Assembly: GCF_040712315.1 (NCBI RefSeq)
Contig: NC_134019.1
Span: 35,621,873-35,685,872, forward strand
Length of the DNA stretch: 64,000 bases
Origin: Castanea sativa
Taxonomy: Eukaryota > Streptophyta > Magnoliopsida > Fagales > Fagaceae
Direction: 5' to 3'
Part shown: in pieces, positions 22,005-33,780 of the stretch
How positions within the stretch are numbered: position 1 is the stretch's first letter
Layout of the letters: the number at the start of each line of letters is the position of its first letter
The notes under the pieces: generated by a model
Told to the model about the DNA's origin: nothing
What the model saw: only the letters and a program-made list of their open reading frames with translations
Databases searched by the model: none
Position numbers and translations under genes: made by a program

Positions 22005-25000
22005 AAAGACTATTGTGCATTAATCTAACTCCCATCTCCTCCAAATGAGACTCAAAAGTCCTTTGAGGCAAGGCATTGGTAAAGGAATCCGCTAGATTCT
22101 TTGCACCATCAATCTTTGCTACTACCACATCTCCATGAGCAACAATGTCTCAAATGATATGATACTTTCTTTCAATGTGCTTTCCTTTCTTGTGATTCTT
22201 TAGATCTTTGGATTGTGCAACTGCTCCACTATTGTCGCAAAACAATGTAATAGAAACTTGCTCAATTTTCATAACACCAAGATCATAAAGGAATCTCTTG
22301 AGCCAAACAGCCTCCTTTGCAGCCTCACAAGCAGCAACATATTCGGCTTCCATGGTGAAGTCCGCAATACAAGATTGCTTAACGCTCCTTCAACTTATGG
22401 CTCCACCTCCCAAGGTGAAAACACATCCCAACGTGGATTTTCTTAAATCTAGATCCGACTGAAAATCTGAATCTGTATATCTAATGGGAATCAAATCCTC
22501 ACAATGGTAAACAAGCATATAATTTCTCGTTCTCCGTAGATACTTGAGAATATGCTTTACAGCTTGCCAATGTTTTGGTCCTGGATTTGATTGATATCAG
22601 CTGACCATGCCAACTGAATAACAAATATCTGGTCTAGTACAAAGCATGGCATACATGAGACTTTCCACAGGAGAAGCATAAGGAACTTGTCTCATCATAT
22701 TTTCTTCTTCTTGAGTCTTTGGCCTGTAGTCATCATACAGAGGAACTCCATATCTAAAAGGAAGTAATTCTTTCTTGGAGTTTTGCATGCTAAACCGTTT
22801 TAGAACCTTATCTATATATTCAGCTTGTGACAAACCTAACATCTTATTCTTTCGATCTCGTCAAAGCTTGATCCCTAGAATATAGTTAGCTTCGCCCAAG
22901 TCCTTCATATCAAATTGGCTTGACAACCAAACTTTTACAGATGACATTACTCCTACATCATTTTCAATGAGTAGAATGTCATCAACATAAAGCACTAGGA
23001 ACATTAATACTTTATCTTGATGTCTTTTGTACACACATGGTTCATCAAGATTTTGTTCAAAACCAAATGATTTGATTGCTTGATCAAATCTAATATTCCA
23101 TGACCTAGATGCTTGTTTACGTCCATAAATGGACCTTTTCAACTTGCATACCATATGCTCTTGGTTCTTTGCTATGAAACTTTTCGGTTGCAACATATAG
23201 ATTTCTTCTTCAAGATTGTCATTTAAAAATTCAGTATTGACATCCATTTGCCAAATTTCATAATCATAATGAGTAGCAATGGATAAGAGAATTCTGATAG
23301 ATTTAAGCATGGTTACTGGCGAAAAAGTTTCATCATAGTCAATGCATTCTTTTTGTATATACCATTTCCATCTATCCCTCTCTTGCTCTTGTAAACCCAT
23401 TTGCAACCAACAGGTTTAATGCCATTAGGCGCATCTACAAAATCCCAAACTTGATTGGAATACATGGAATATAATTCAGATTTCATAGCTTGGACCCAAT
23501 AATGTGAATCTATATCATTTATTGCTTCATCATAAGTGTAAGGATCCAATTTAGTCTCTTCTGAGATAGCTTCATAAGTTTCTCCCAAGCCTATAAATCT
23601 CACAGGAGGCCGAACAATTCTCCCACTACGACGAGGCACCTGTGTACTAGACATCTCATGAATAGTATCTTGTAGTGTATCCAATACAACCACATCATCC
23701 CTAGTTTCATCCATTGGTTGTTTAACTACAAGTTCATTCATTTCAGCCAAGACAACTCTACTTCTAGGAGTAAAATTATTTATATAGTCATTTTCCAAGA
23801 ATTTGGCATTTGTGCTAAATTTCATAATCATAATGAGTAGTAATGGATAAGAGAATTCTGATAGATTTAAGCATGGTTACTGGCGAAAAAGTTTCATCAT
23901 AGTCAATGCATTCTTTTTGTATATACCCTTTCACCACTAGTCTTGCTTTAAAGGTTTCAACATTTCCATCTATTCCTCTCTTCCTCTTGTAAACCCATTT
24001 GCAACCAACAGGTTTAATGCCATTAGGCGCCTCTACAAAATCCCAAACTTGATTGGAATACATGGAATATAATTCAGATTTCATAGCTTGGACCCAATAA
24101 TGTGAATCTATATCATTTATTGCTTCATCATAAGTGTAAGGATCCAATTCAGCCTCTTCTGAGATAGCTTCATAAGTTTCTCCCAAGCCTATAAATCTCA
24201 CAGGAGGCCGAACAATTCTCCCACTACGACGAGGCACCTGTGTACTAGACATCTCATGAATAGTATCTTGTAGTGTATCCAATACAACCACATCATCCCT
24301 AGTTTCATCCATTGGTTGTTTAACTACAAGTTCATTCATTTCAGCCAAGACAACTCTACTTCTAGGAGTAAAATTATTTATATAGTCATTTTCCAAGAAT
24401 TTGGCATTTGTGCTAACAAAAACTTTGTTATCAATTCGACTATAGAATAAATAATCCCTAGTTTCTTTTGGATAACCCACAAGCAAACATACTTCTGATT
24501 TTGGTTCCAACTTATTAGGCTTCCCCTTTAGCACATGTGCTAGACAACCCCAAATGTGGAGATACCTCATACTAGGCTTACGCCCACTCCACAATTCCTT
24601 GGGTGTTTTGGGAACAAATTTTGATGGAACCCAATTTAAAAGATGTATTGTTGTATTTAAGACATACTCCCAAAAAGAAATTGGTAAAGTTGAATAACTC
24701 ATCATGGACCTAACCATTTCCAAAAGATTCATATTCCTTCTCTCCGCTACACCATTTTGTTGAGGAGTTCCAGGTGCAGTCAATTGGGATATAATCTCAT
24801 TCTGAATTAGGTAATCCTTGAAATCCCCAAGAAGGTATTCGCCACCTTGATCAGATCGAATGGCCTTTATGCGTTTGCCTAATTGATTTTCAACTTTAGC
24901 CCTAAACTCTTTGAACTTTTCAAAGGCTTCGGACTTCCGTCTCTTTAGGTACACATAACCATATCTTAAGTAATCATCCGTGAAAGTGATGAAATACTCA

Positions 25001-26516
25001 TAACCTCCTTTTGCTTTGGTTGACATAAGACCACATACATCTGTATGAACTAATTCAAGCAACTCTTGGGCTCTTCTACCTTTTGCATTAAAAGGTCGTT
25101 TGGTCATTTTACCTTACAAACAAGATTCACAAACTGGAAATTCATCAAAGTCCATGGGCTCTAAGAGTCCATCTTTGATAAGTCTTTGAATTCTGTTTGA
25201 ATTAACATGACCCAAACGCAAGTGCCAAAGATATGCTTCATTAGTAGAAAGAAACTTTCTCTTTAATGATTTCACATATGAATTATTATTTAATTCAGAA
25301 TTGTATAATTCATACTTATCAGGAGTTAAAATATAAAGACCATCAACAATATTGCCAGAATAGATAAACATTTTGTCCTTCTTTATTACAACATTGTCTT
25401 TCAGGATAATACAATACCCATGTTTACCTAAATAAGTTGCAGAAATTAAATTCCTACGAACATTAGGTACAAACAGATAGTCTCCCAATATTAAAACCCT
25501 AGAATTGAAACACAAATTAACCACTCCAACAGATACAACTGGATATCTACTCCCATCCGCTAAGGTAAGAAACAATTCTCCTTCATTCAGCTTTCTGGTC
25601 TCCTGAAACCCCTGCAAAAAAATTGCAGATATGATTAGTACAACTTGAATCCACACACCAAGAATCCGTGGGATTCTGTACCAAACATATTTTAAGAAGA
25701 AATGAAGTTTTCATATCCTTGTTCTTGGCAGCCTTAAACTTTGGACAATTTCTCTTCCAATGTCCTTTCTCACCACAATGGAAACACCTTCGTTTGAGCT
25801 TCTTTCCTTTGTCGGCAACTCCCAAAGCAATTTGCTTACCTTCTTGCTTAATGAAGTCCTTCTTCTTCTTCTTCTTCTTACCCTTACCTTTCGACTTAGG
25901 TTGAGAAATAGAAGTTTCACCCACATTGGCTTCAACATTAGAAGTACCAAGGATGCCTACCGCTGCCACTAACTCATTCATTAATTCAGACAAAATTGAG
26001 TCTGAATTCCTTGAATGATTCCGGTAGTGACTGGAGTATCATATCCACTTAGGATTCTCCATCAATGTCGGCACCTAAAACCTGTAAAGTATTCAGATTA
26101 GAGATCATTGTAAGATAATGCTCTCTCACTAAACTACTTTCAGCCATTTTGGTATTATAAATTTGCCTCATGGTTTCTTGCCTTGCTGAATGGCCTTGCT
26201 CACCAAACATCTCCTTCAGACTCTGCATAATGTCCGAAGCAAGTTCTACATCCTGCATTGTATGTTGTAGAACATTTGAGATGGATGCTAGGATATAGCA
26301 CATTTTATTAGATTTCTGCCAACAATCATATCGTTGTTTTTCCTCAAGATGAGCATCTAATGAAGGAAAGTTAGGACATGGTTGAGTAAGCACATATTTG
26401 TGCTCTTCAGCAGTTAAAACAATGTCCAAATTTCTTTTCCAGTCAACATAGTTGAATCCAGTCAGTTTGTTTTGATTAAGAATAGAAATAAGTGGGCTAA
26501 ATGATGCCATGTTCAA
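22005..26516 (-). pseudogene. Copia gag-pol polyprotein (broken)
   Basis: Gag starts at 26516 (MNMASFSPLISILNQNKLTG, the usual Copia gag opening). The zinc knuckle CFHCGEKGHWKRNC is near 25780. The protease site is WCVDSSCTNH, where the usual D-S-G is D-S-S. The integrase (25107-24400) keeps LVHTDVCG, FTDDYLRYG, IRSDQGGEY and PQQNGVAERRN. The reverse transcriptase (about 23480-22865) keeps CKWVYKSK, MDVNTEFLN, VCKLKRSIYG and LYVDDILL. The RNase H (22353-22005) shows MEAEYVAACEAAKEAVWL and FCDNSGAV. Stops or frame breaks lie near 26049, 25993, 25114 and 22861-22842, and the segment 23253-24415 is duplicated. Confidence 0.9.
23253..24415 (-). repeat. Tandem duplication inside Copia pol
   Basis: Copy 1 (about 23253-23816) and copy 2 (about 23817-24415) are almost identical. 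Copy 1 lacks about 35 bp that copy 2 has (near 23368 against 23929). The junction shares 'AAATTTCATAATCAT'. The duplicated part covers the integrase C-terminus to early reverse transcriptase, so the frame reads reverse transcriptase start, integrase tail, reverse transcriptase start again. Confidence 0.93.
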
Positions 26517-27164
26517 ATCTGAAAATAATAAACATGAATATAATAAGTAAACTGGACATTATCAATTTAGCATATAAACATATAGTATGGAATCTTAATA
26601 AAACCATAAAATAATATATGCAACGACAACCCAATCCTATGTTTAAAATTCCTTGAAAGCAAGTCAATTATAAACACTATGATTGATTGAGAGCTATTCT
26701 CATTATTAGTGTCATCATGATAACTCTTATCAAACACTAATAGTATGTCGTTTTTCCTTTAGCCTCTAAGTAATAATGACATAGCTCCGAAGGGAGGTTA
26801 ACATTAAACTTAGTCTAGTGTACACCATTGACTGAATTCTATGTGAGTCATTAAGTAACTCCACGGTAGCGTGGTCGTTCTTAATGTAAAAACACATACC
26901 ATTCATCATTAAGAAGTTTAACCTGTAGTATCATGAATTAAACACCCTCCGAAGGGAGCAAGGCATATACGTCAAGGCAAGGTGCTTAATCACACTACTA
27001 TAAACCGTCAATGGAGGCCGTGAGATCCAACCCTTGTATCTCTCTCCTACTAGATGTTTTAAAATAAAGGTTTTTAAATTTAAAACATGCATGAACTAAT
27101 TACACATAACCTTGCTCTTTATATATGTAAAAACACTTAGGAAAAATTCTGAATCCATAGTCCT

Positions 27165-27262
27165 CGATCAATCGAGGAAAGTTTTGGTTGCTTGATCGAT
27201 CCTCAACAGATTCTCGATCGATCGAGAAAAAGTTCTACGAAGCTCGATCGATCAAGCGTCAC
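27165..27262. repeat. Cluster of ATCGATCGAT-type palindromes in the Copia leader
   Basis: TCGATCAATCGAGG, CTTGATCGATC, TCTCGATCGATCGAG and CTCGATCGATCAAG occur within about 100 bp of the untranslated leader, between PBS and gag. They resemble the cluster in the solo LTR at 10680-10912 in design though not in exact words. Confidence 0.7.
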
Positions 27263-27562
27263 GAATTTTGCATTTTTCATAATTTTTCTAAGACAACTTT
27301 TCTATGTTTTCCTGTACAAAACAACCAACATACGATCATAATGAACATAAATTGATATCAAAACTGAATTACGTTGATGCTATAGCCTTAAAGTTCAGTT
27401 TAACATACTTAAACTTAAAATTAAACAATATCATAACATCAAAATCAGTTTTTATCAATCAATAATTTCAACAATCATGCAGAAAATAAATTTCTAACAA
27501 CATGAAACTATTGTCTATAATTCCGAAACTATAAACATGTTAAAACAGATACGAAATGAAGA

Positions 27563-27576
27563 CCGCTCTGATACCA
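27563..27576 (-). promoter_or_regulatory. Primer-binding site of the 8.3-kb Copia element
   Basis: The minus-strand TGGTATCAGAGCGG, two bases from the 5' LTR, is complementary to the initiator tRNA-Met 3' end. Confidence 0.92.
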
Positions 27577-27578
27577 TT

Positions 27579-28919
27579 TGAAGGAAATATACATGTGCGC
27601 AGCAGAAAACAAACGGATCTACTTCATTCATAAAAGTTAACATGCACTATGTAAGTTTCAGAATTTGAGAATAAGATAGTGTATTTTGGAACGGTGAATT
27701 TCAAAACCGAATATCAAAATCATTTGGGAACACTTTCAATCTTCACTCCAATTCTACTAATGCCCAAGATGTGTGGTCTCTCAATCAGCTCCAAAGGGAG
27801 AATATCAAAGTGCCTAACACTTACATGCACCACTTCGTAAATGTTCTTACAAAATTCTTTGCAGAAAATTCTGTGTGTATCTCCCTTTGTGTCTAACCGA
27901 TTATCTAATTGGGCTTAAGTGTGTGGCTTGGAGTGGGACCAAAAGGGAACAATAAGACACTAGCTCTAATGGGCCTTGAGCTTTTCTGTCAACTCTTGAC
28001 AAGTCCAAAGTTACCATTAACTATATTTAATACCATTATATAAATATAGTTGCACTCTAGGCCTTATTTATAAATTATATCCCAAGACTTTATTGTACAT
28101 GCAACCCCTTCATAAAATATTCGTAGTAACACAAAGTCATGGATGTAGATTGCCACTTTGTAGATTACTACATCTTATCCTTGAGTACCCGGTTTAATCC
28201 TTTAAGTTATTCATCATATATTTATGAAATCCAATTTCATAAATATATACTCTAGTAACTATTTACTAAAGTAATTAGGCCTAACATTCTGAATAACAAA
28301 CTAATTAAACTTATCTCAATGGAATATTTTGTATCTCCGTTAAGAGACTATGAATTCTATCTTGAGAATATATGTTTCATCAACATTAAATGTGGTTACC
28401 CAACATACTGAGGTTTTGACCGTAACTCTAGATCTCACTCCTAATATATCAAAGCAACCTACCCCTCATGATCAAGTCCATTATTCTCTTAGGATTAAGA
28501 GTTCATGCAAATATAAGTCGTGAGTTTATTATTCATTTGACTTAGGAGAATATTAAAACTTACACTGGTCCAGTTCAATATGTTTTAACTCTTAAAACAT
28601 ATCAACATATCAATTAGAAATCTTCATTTCCATGATCAAGACAAATCATCTTAGTTGATATGTTATAGTCTTCGCAGATGAAATGCTCAATTTTCATCAG
28701 CGACTACAAACTACATTTTGAGTTTACAAGGAACTTCTGATTTACATCTTCTGTGACTAAATCACATACAATACATCTCATGGACTATTTGATAATATCT
28801 CAATATTCATATTACCATTATTTCAGATGATAATAAAACTTTATTAAACACAATATTAAATCATACACAATGTCATACATAGCATCATACAATAGAATTT
28901 AAGAGTACTCATCCTAACA
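27579..28919 (-). repeat. 5' LTR of the 8.3-kb Copia element
   Basis: 1,341 bp, beginning TGAAGGAAAT and ending TCCTAACA on the plus strand. By eye it differs from the 3' LTR at roughly one base in twenty plus small indels. Confidence 0.92.
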
Positions 28920-28924
28920 CTTCT

Positions 28925-29999
28925 CTCTCCGCCACAAAGGATGTAGAGCTGAAGCTCTCTAGTCTACAAACGATCAAAGAGCTAAAATCAAATTAATATT
29001 TCCAACATCAATTATTTGAAATCATTTTTCTAATTGCCTATTTTTGATTTTAGAAAATTAGGGTTATAGGTACGATGGTTTGTGTCCTATTTTGTTGCAA
29101 TGTGATTCAACTGACTAGATTATGTTGAGTCACTCATTTTGTTTTGTGGCAATATGATCTTACTACCTAGCAATAGTAGTTGTTATCTACTATTATTTGA
29201 TATATTACAATATTTTTTTTTCATCGCAAGTAGTCTATAGATTTGATGCTATTGTTTTTCATTAGAAGATTATATTTATCAATTAATCTCAAAGATGTTC
29301 AGTCTTATTTATACAAAGGAAGGACAGAAAATAATAATTGATAAAGTAGTAGGGTGCAGTGAGAGGAATAGTTTACTGTAGAAGATAGAGAAGAAAGCTG
29401 AGATACGTAATTGATCAAAATGAGTACCATAGCCTCATAAAATAGACAGAGAGCATGTTTGGGTGGTGCTTCCTATAGTGTGTTTTCAGACCCTTTTAAA
29501 ACGGATTCTGTTGTGTTTTCAACCCCAAATCGTCGCCACCATTAAGAGAGAGACTGAATAATATAAGTTGAAAACAATTTTCCAAACAACCATTTTTAAA
29601 TATGCTGTTTGGTGGTGATGCCTATCCGAATTTACGGTTAAAGATATATCCCCTTTTTTAGGTAGAAAAGTATATCCCATTGTGACACGAGACACGATAG
29701 TTATCTAAATACTTATTTCCCAAATATACTTCCACTTTTGTCGTGAACAGTTGCAACTTGCCCCCGAGATACGTAATGGATTGGTATAACACTACTTTAT
29801 CGCACCTTGAATGACGAGTCAACACTGAATTTACGCCTACTTTGACACCAAATTTGACTTTTCCCTCGAAAGTGACCCTAACCATGGCCCACCACCAAAA
29901 TATCTTTTCAATTTCCATTACCAAACCCTAATTTTAAATTAACAATGAGCAAATTAAATTAACAACGAGCAATCAATTGCGAAAGAAGGATTATATACT
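28925..29999. other. Spacer between the Copia element and the GRP gene
   Basis: The first 70 or so bases probably belong to the interrupted Gypsy remnant. After that I see no gene. The minus-strand open frame 29658-29924 (88 codons) is unrecognised, has no family motif, and I do not call it a gene. Confidence 0.45.
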
Positions 30000-30207
30000 T
30001 CATTTCATTAAACTACTGTTCTTGGGGAGGTAACATACAGGACACAGGACAAGTAACCATCGGTCAAAACTGAACCACCGGTCAAAAAAGCGAGAACCAC
30101 AATGCAGAACGAGAACCATAACGAAACCAAAGCGATAAAACATAACCATAGATCCAAACAAACTCCCCAACAAACTGAGCGTCACAGACGATAAATTCCT
30201 AACAGAT

Positions 30208-31046
30208 CTAACTCCTCCAGCTACCACCGTCACCGCCACCGCCGCCTCCACTGCTCCTTGAGTACCTTGAGCCACCGTCACCGTATCCACGGTCGCGGCC
30301 GCCGCCGCCATATCCGCCACTGCCTCCTCCGTATCCACCACCACCACCACCGCTTCCGTAACCACCGCCGCCTCTGCTGTATCCACCGCCGCCTCCTCCT
30401 TCGCGGCGTCCGCCACCTCCGTAACCGCCTCCGCCTCCTCCTCGGCTGTAGCCTCCGCCACCGCCTCCGCCGCCGTTACCGCGAGACTGAGCCTCGTTGA
30501 CTGTGATGTTACGGCCATCAAGGTTCTGACCGTTCATTCCTTCGATGGCGTCCCTCATGGACTTCTCGTTGCTGAAGGTGACGAATCCGAATCCTCTAGA
30601 TCTACCGGTTTCACGGTCGTTGATGATCTGAAAACAACAAAAACCACAACAACAAAGAGAGAACAAACCAGATCTAATCAGATCCATATCCAAAAAGCAT
30701 CAAACTAAACAAACAATCAAACAAAACCGATCGATCTTCGCTTTTTTTTGAAACAAAGCTGAAGATGAACGTACCGATTTGTGTGAGTAATAAAAGAATC
30801 AGTTTATAGTAACAGAGAATCAAGTAACAGAGAAACAGATCAGATCAGATCAGGATTTTTTTGTTTTGTTTTGGATCGACGACAAAGCCGGATCGAGTCA
30901 GATCCGAAATCTCTGATCGACGACCAACGGACCTTCGATTCAAGGATATCGCCGTATGGTGAGAAAGCACGCTCCAAGGCTTGGTCATCGGTGGCCCAGG
31001 CTAGCCCTCCGACGAAGCATCTGAATTCGACATCTGTAGACGCCAT
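30208..31046 (-). CDS. GRP7: Glycine-rich RNA-binding protein, GRP7/GRP8 type, two exons
   Basis: Exon 1 is 31046-30933 (38 codons) and exon 2 is 30627-30208 (139 codons plus TAG), joined in phase 0 across a 305-bp intron with donor AAG|GTCCG and acceptor TTTCAG|ATC. The 177-residue protein has one RRM (about residues 8-83) with RNP2 CFVGGL at 10-15 and RNP1 RGFGFVTF at 49-56. A C-terminal half of GGGGYGGG-type repeats follows, broken by GRREGG and YSRGG. Length, intron position and ending match plant GRP7 and GRP8, which bind RNA in nucleus and cytoplasm, act in clock output, cold and flowering, and regulate their own splicing. It is not resolved which paralogue this is, so the symbol is the family's best known member. 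No lesions are seen. Confidence 0.94.
30628..30932 (-). promoter_or_regulatory. GRP intron with a candidate alternative 5' splice site
   Basis: Inside the intron, CG|GTACGTTC at 30774-30773 is a better donor by consensus than the annotated AAG|GTCCGT. Its use would keep 158 extra bases, and these bring an in-frame TGA (30842-30840). In Arabidopsis, GRP7 and GRP8 are known to down-regulate themselves through an alternative donor in this intron, giving a short-lived transcript. The same use here is inference. Confidence 0.5.
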
Positions 31047-31158
31047 TGATTGAGAAAATCTGAAACTGAGAGAAAAATAGAGAGAAAACGGAAACCCTAG
31101 AAAAGGGTAAAGAAGGAAACTGAGAGAAGAGTGAGATTTGAAGATAAGGTATGCGTTG

Positions 31159-31165
31159 CTTTATA
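31159..31165 (-). promoter_or_regulatory. TATA box of the GRP gene
   Basis: TATAAAG on the minus strand, about 115 bp upstream of the ATG, which gives a plausible leader of about 80 bp. Further upstream there are AACCCTAG and AAACCCTAG telo-box-like words (about 31193-31198 and 31290-31300), common in genes of the translation and RNA-binding class. Confidence 0.65.
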
Positions 31166-31329
31166 GATCTCTGGCGTGGAGGAGGGGTTAACTAGGGTTA
31201 GTTTGTGAAACGTATTAGTTAACCAGGGTTAACTACTCGCGGTGATTGTGGTTGAGTGTTTGGTTACGGATATAAGTTATCCCTTGAGTGCGTCTAGGGT
31301 TTTCTTTTCAATTTTTTTTGTTTTTTTGA

Positions 31330-32457
31330 ACAATTTAATAGGGTTTGCTAATTTAGGAAACATCAATGAATTAGTACCCACCAAATCGGTCTCTCCGAAA
31401 AGTGAGATATGGTATACATAGAAAGTTTATAATCGGAATAAAATCTCATAATATTTTCTTAGGTTGTGTTTAATATCGATTTAAATTTTTTTTTTTTTTT
31501 TTACTATTTAGCTTATTTTTGCTACTATTTATAAGTCTTATTACACTTTTTAGTATAATTTATGGGTCTCACAGGCTACCTTTTAATTTTATCTACTGTA
31601 TTTTTAGCAAAAAAATTTCAGTTTCAACTAAATAAATTGTTCCTAAACAAATTTCTAATATTTTTGTTCTGTATTGTGGTGGATTTTGGTAGGATATACT
31701 TTATTTTTTTTATTTCAACTTGTGTGAGATTCTGTTGTGTAGGTTGTATATATTCTATTGAAGATAATTGACTATTTAAAGAATATGTTGACCACTAGCC
31801 AATTATTTCGTGGATTGATCAGCTATGACTAAATTTAAGTTTTGTCAAATTATTTGATCCAGTCAATTTGTAATGAGCCATTTGATTGGGTTAGATAAAC
31901 AGTTTGATCCAATGTGATAAGGAGAAAAACAGTATCATATGGATGAGTTGATTTTTAAAGAATAATTTTTAATTATTTGTATCAATATATATTCAATATT
32001 CTATCATCAAATTTTTTTTTTATAAGATTCTATCATCAATGTGGTCGATTAAATTTATAATAAAATAAAAATATATATTGTTATGTATTGCCCAGGTGTC
32101 CACTACTTTTGTTTCATTATTGTCCCTTCTAATCGTGGATGTGAATATACAATGTTCTTCCATGTATCAAGAAAAAAAAATAAAATAAAAAAAGTCTTAC
32201 ATTGTTCTCCAATTGATCAAAGATGGAAGAATCTCATCTAAAAAAGACTACTAATTTTATCATTTTGTTAATCAAAAATTCTCCAATTAATCAAAGATGC
32301 GTTGTTCTAAAGCTTGAAATTATTTGGAATGTTAATAAGTCTAACATTTCATCCACAAAAAATGTTTATTCTTAAATGATTTAAAGAGCATCCAATAAAA
32401 CATTTTTTTATATAAAGCATCCAATAAAACTAGTTTATCTTTTGAGATGGGTTTAAC
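31330..32457. other. AT-rich spacer upstream of the GRP gene
   Basis: No gene is seen; only T-runs and low-complexity AT. The block at about 32366-32457 (TTCTTAAATGATTTAAAGAG, GCATCCAATAAAA, GAGATGGGTTTAA) is repeated at 33640-33712, on the other side of the next element. Confidence 0.5.
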
Positions 32458-33384
32458 GCTCCGTTTGTTTTGATGTAAAATATTTTCAAGAAAATATTTT
32501 TCAATTTTACCGTGTTTGTTTTGCAGTAAAATATTTAGTCAAAAGTAAAATATTTTCAGTCAACTAAATCAACCTAAGCAAATTTTTGTAAAATATTTTA
32601 CAATTAAAATTTTGGTAAAACATTTTCCATTTGCTCACTCCCTCACCATCTTCACTCCTACTCACTTTACGCTTAAACTCTCCCAAATCAAATTTCTCTC
32701 CAAAAACCCAGCCACCTCATGTCCCCTCTCCCACTAATCTCTGGCTCCAAGTCTGAGGCACCACCGGTCAACTTTAGCTTCTGCCGGCGCCCCCATCGTC
32801 AGATCTATTTCCCTTCTTTCATCCCCATCTCGCATAGAAAAAGAAAGTCATGAGGAGGCTTCTTGGTGGGGAGCTGTGATGCCGGTGGTGGTCAAGGAAG
32901 CTTTCCGGCATGATTTGGATAGCTGCGATCAAAGGAAGGTGCTACGGTTGTGATCTACCATCAATGTCTGGAAGGTGCTACAGTGGCGAGCAAAGATAAA
33001 ATGAAACTGTGAACTGAAATTGGTTTTTATTTCGTGGTTTTTTTTTTTTTTTTTTTTTTGCTTTCTTTTGGGTGGTTATGGAGTTGTTTGATCGGATTTG
33101 TGGTTTAATGCTCATTGTGGATTGCTGGTGGTTTGTGCTCAGATTTGTGGTTTAATGGTCAGATTTTTAGGTGGTGGCTGTCTTTTTCCTCTCTTCCAGA
33201 TTTGGTTTTTAGGGTGGTTTAATGGTTTATGCTCATTTTGGGGTGGCTAGTGGTGGGTTGTATTTTCGTGTGTTTTGTGGTTCCAAACACTTGAAAATAT
33301 TTTACGGCAAATATTTTACAGTAAAATTTTTTACATGTAAAATATTTTACATTTGAAAATATTTTACATCGAAACAAACAGAGC
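32458..33384. mobile_element. Non-autonomous DNA transposon with about 33-bp terminal inverted repeats
   Basis: The left end GCTCCGTTTGTTTTGATG is mirrored at the right by CATCGAAACAAACAGAGC, with AAAATATTTT words continuing inward on both sides. The 0.93-kb interior has no transposase and contains a GC-richer patch (32700-32950) of unknown origin. I could not find a clean target duplication, so the superfamily is open. Confidence 0.6.
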
Positions 33385-33780
33385 ATTAGATTTAAGTAGA
33401 TCCAACGGTTAAAGAATTTGAAAATATTTTGTTTGTTTGATCCAACCGTTGGATCTATTTGTTTGTTTGTTTGAAACAAACAGAGCATTAGATTTAAGTA
33501 GATCCAACGGTTGGATCCAACAAACAAACTTACATGTCTTCTTTGACCGTTGGATCACATTTTTTAAATCATTAGATTTAAGTAGATCCAACGGTCAAAG
33601 AAGACACTCATTAATGATAATATATTTTTTTTAAATGATTATTCTTAAATGATTTAAAGAGCATCCAATAAAAGCATCTAATAAAACCAGTTTATCTTTC
33701 AAGATGGGTTTAAGTTTCACCTTTTTTAAACCATTAGATTTAAGTAGATCCAACGGTCAAAGAAGACATTTGTTAATGAT
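33385..33780. repeat. Repeated AGATTTAAGTAGATCCAACGG units
   Basis: The word ATTTAAGTAGATCCAACGGT or a close variant starts near 33390, 33489, 33576 and 33738, and its complement appears near 33452, 33538 and 34823. TCAAAGAAGACA with AATGATAATAT follows two of the copies. Opposed copies could fold into long hairpins. Confidence 0.7.

Larger units (their letters stand above)
20607..28919 (-). mobile_element. Copia LTR retrotransposon, 8.3 kb, nested in the Gypsy remnant
   Basis: LTRs at 20607-21997 and 27579-28919 are flanked by identical 5-bp CTTCT (20602-20606 and 28920-28924). The minus-strand order is 5' LTR, PBS, leader of about 1 kb, gag, zinc knuckle, protease, integrase, reverse transcriptase, RNase H, 3' LTR. 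The left LTR begins TA instead of TG and has small insertions relative to the right one. A segment of about 565 bp of pol is tandemly duplicated. Those lesions and several stops make it inactive. Confidence 0.93.

Noticed and set aside
29658..29924. 88-codon minus-strand frame upstream of Copia and downstream of GRP
   Set aside because: No recognisable motif, no splice partners and no repeat relation.
30000..30521. Long Ala/Val-rich minus-strand frame overlapping the glycine-rich protein gene
   Set aside because: It is an out-of-frame reading of the GGC/GGT repeats in exon 2 of the GRP gene; the RRM frame explains the sequence.
33385..33780. Spaced repeats considered as a CRISPR-like array
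   Set aside because: Copies face both ways, spacing is irregular, and the context is a plant nuclear genome with transposons.
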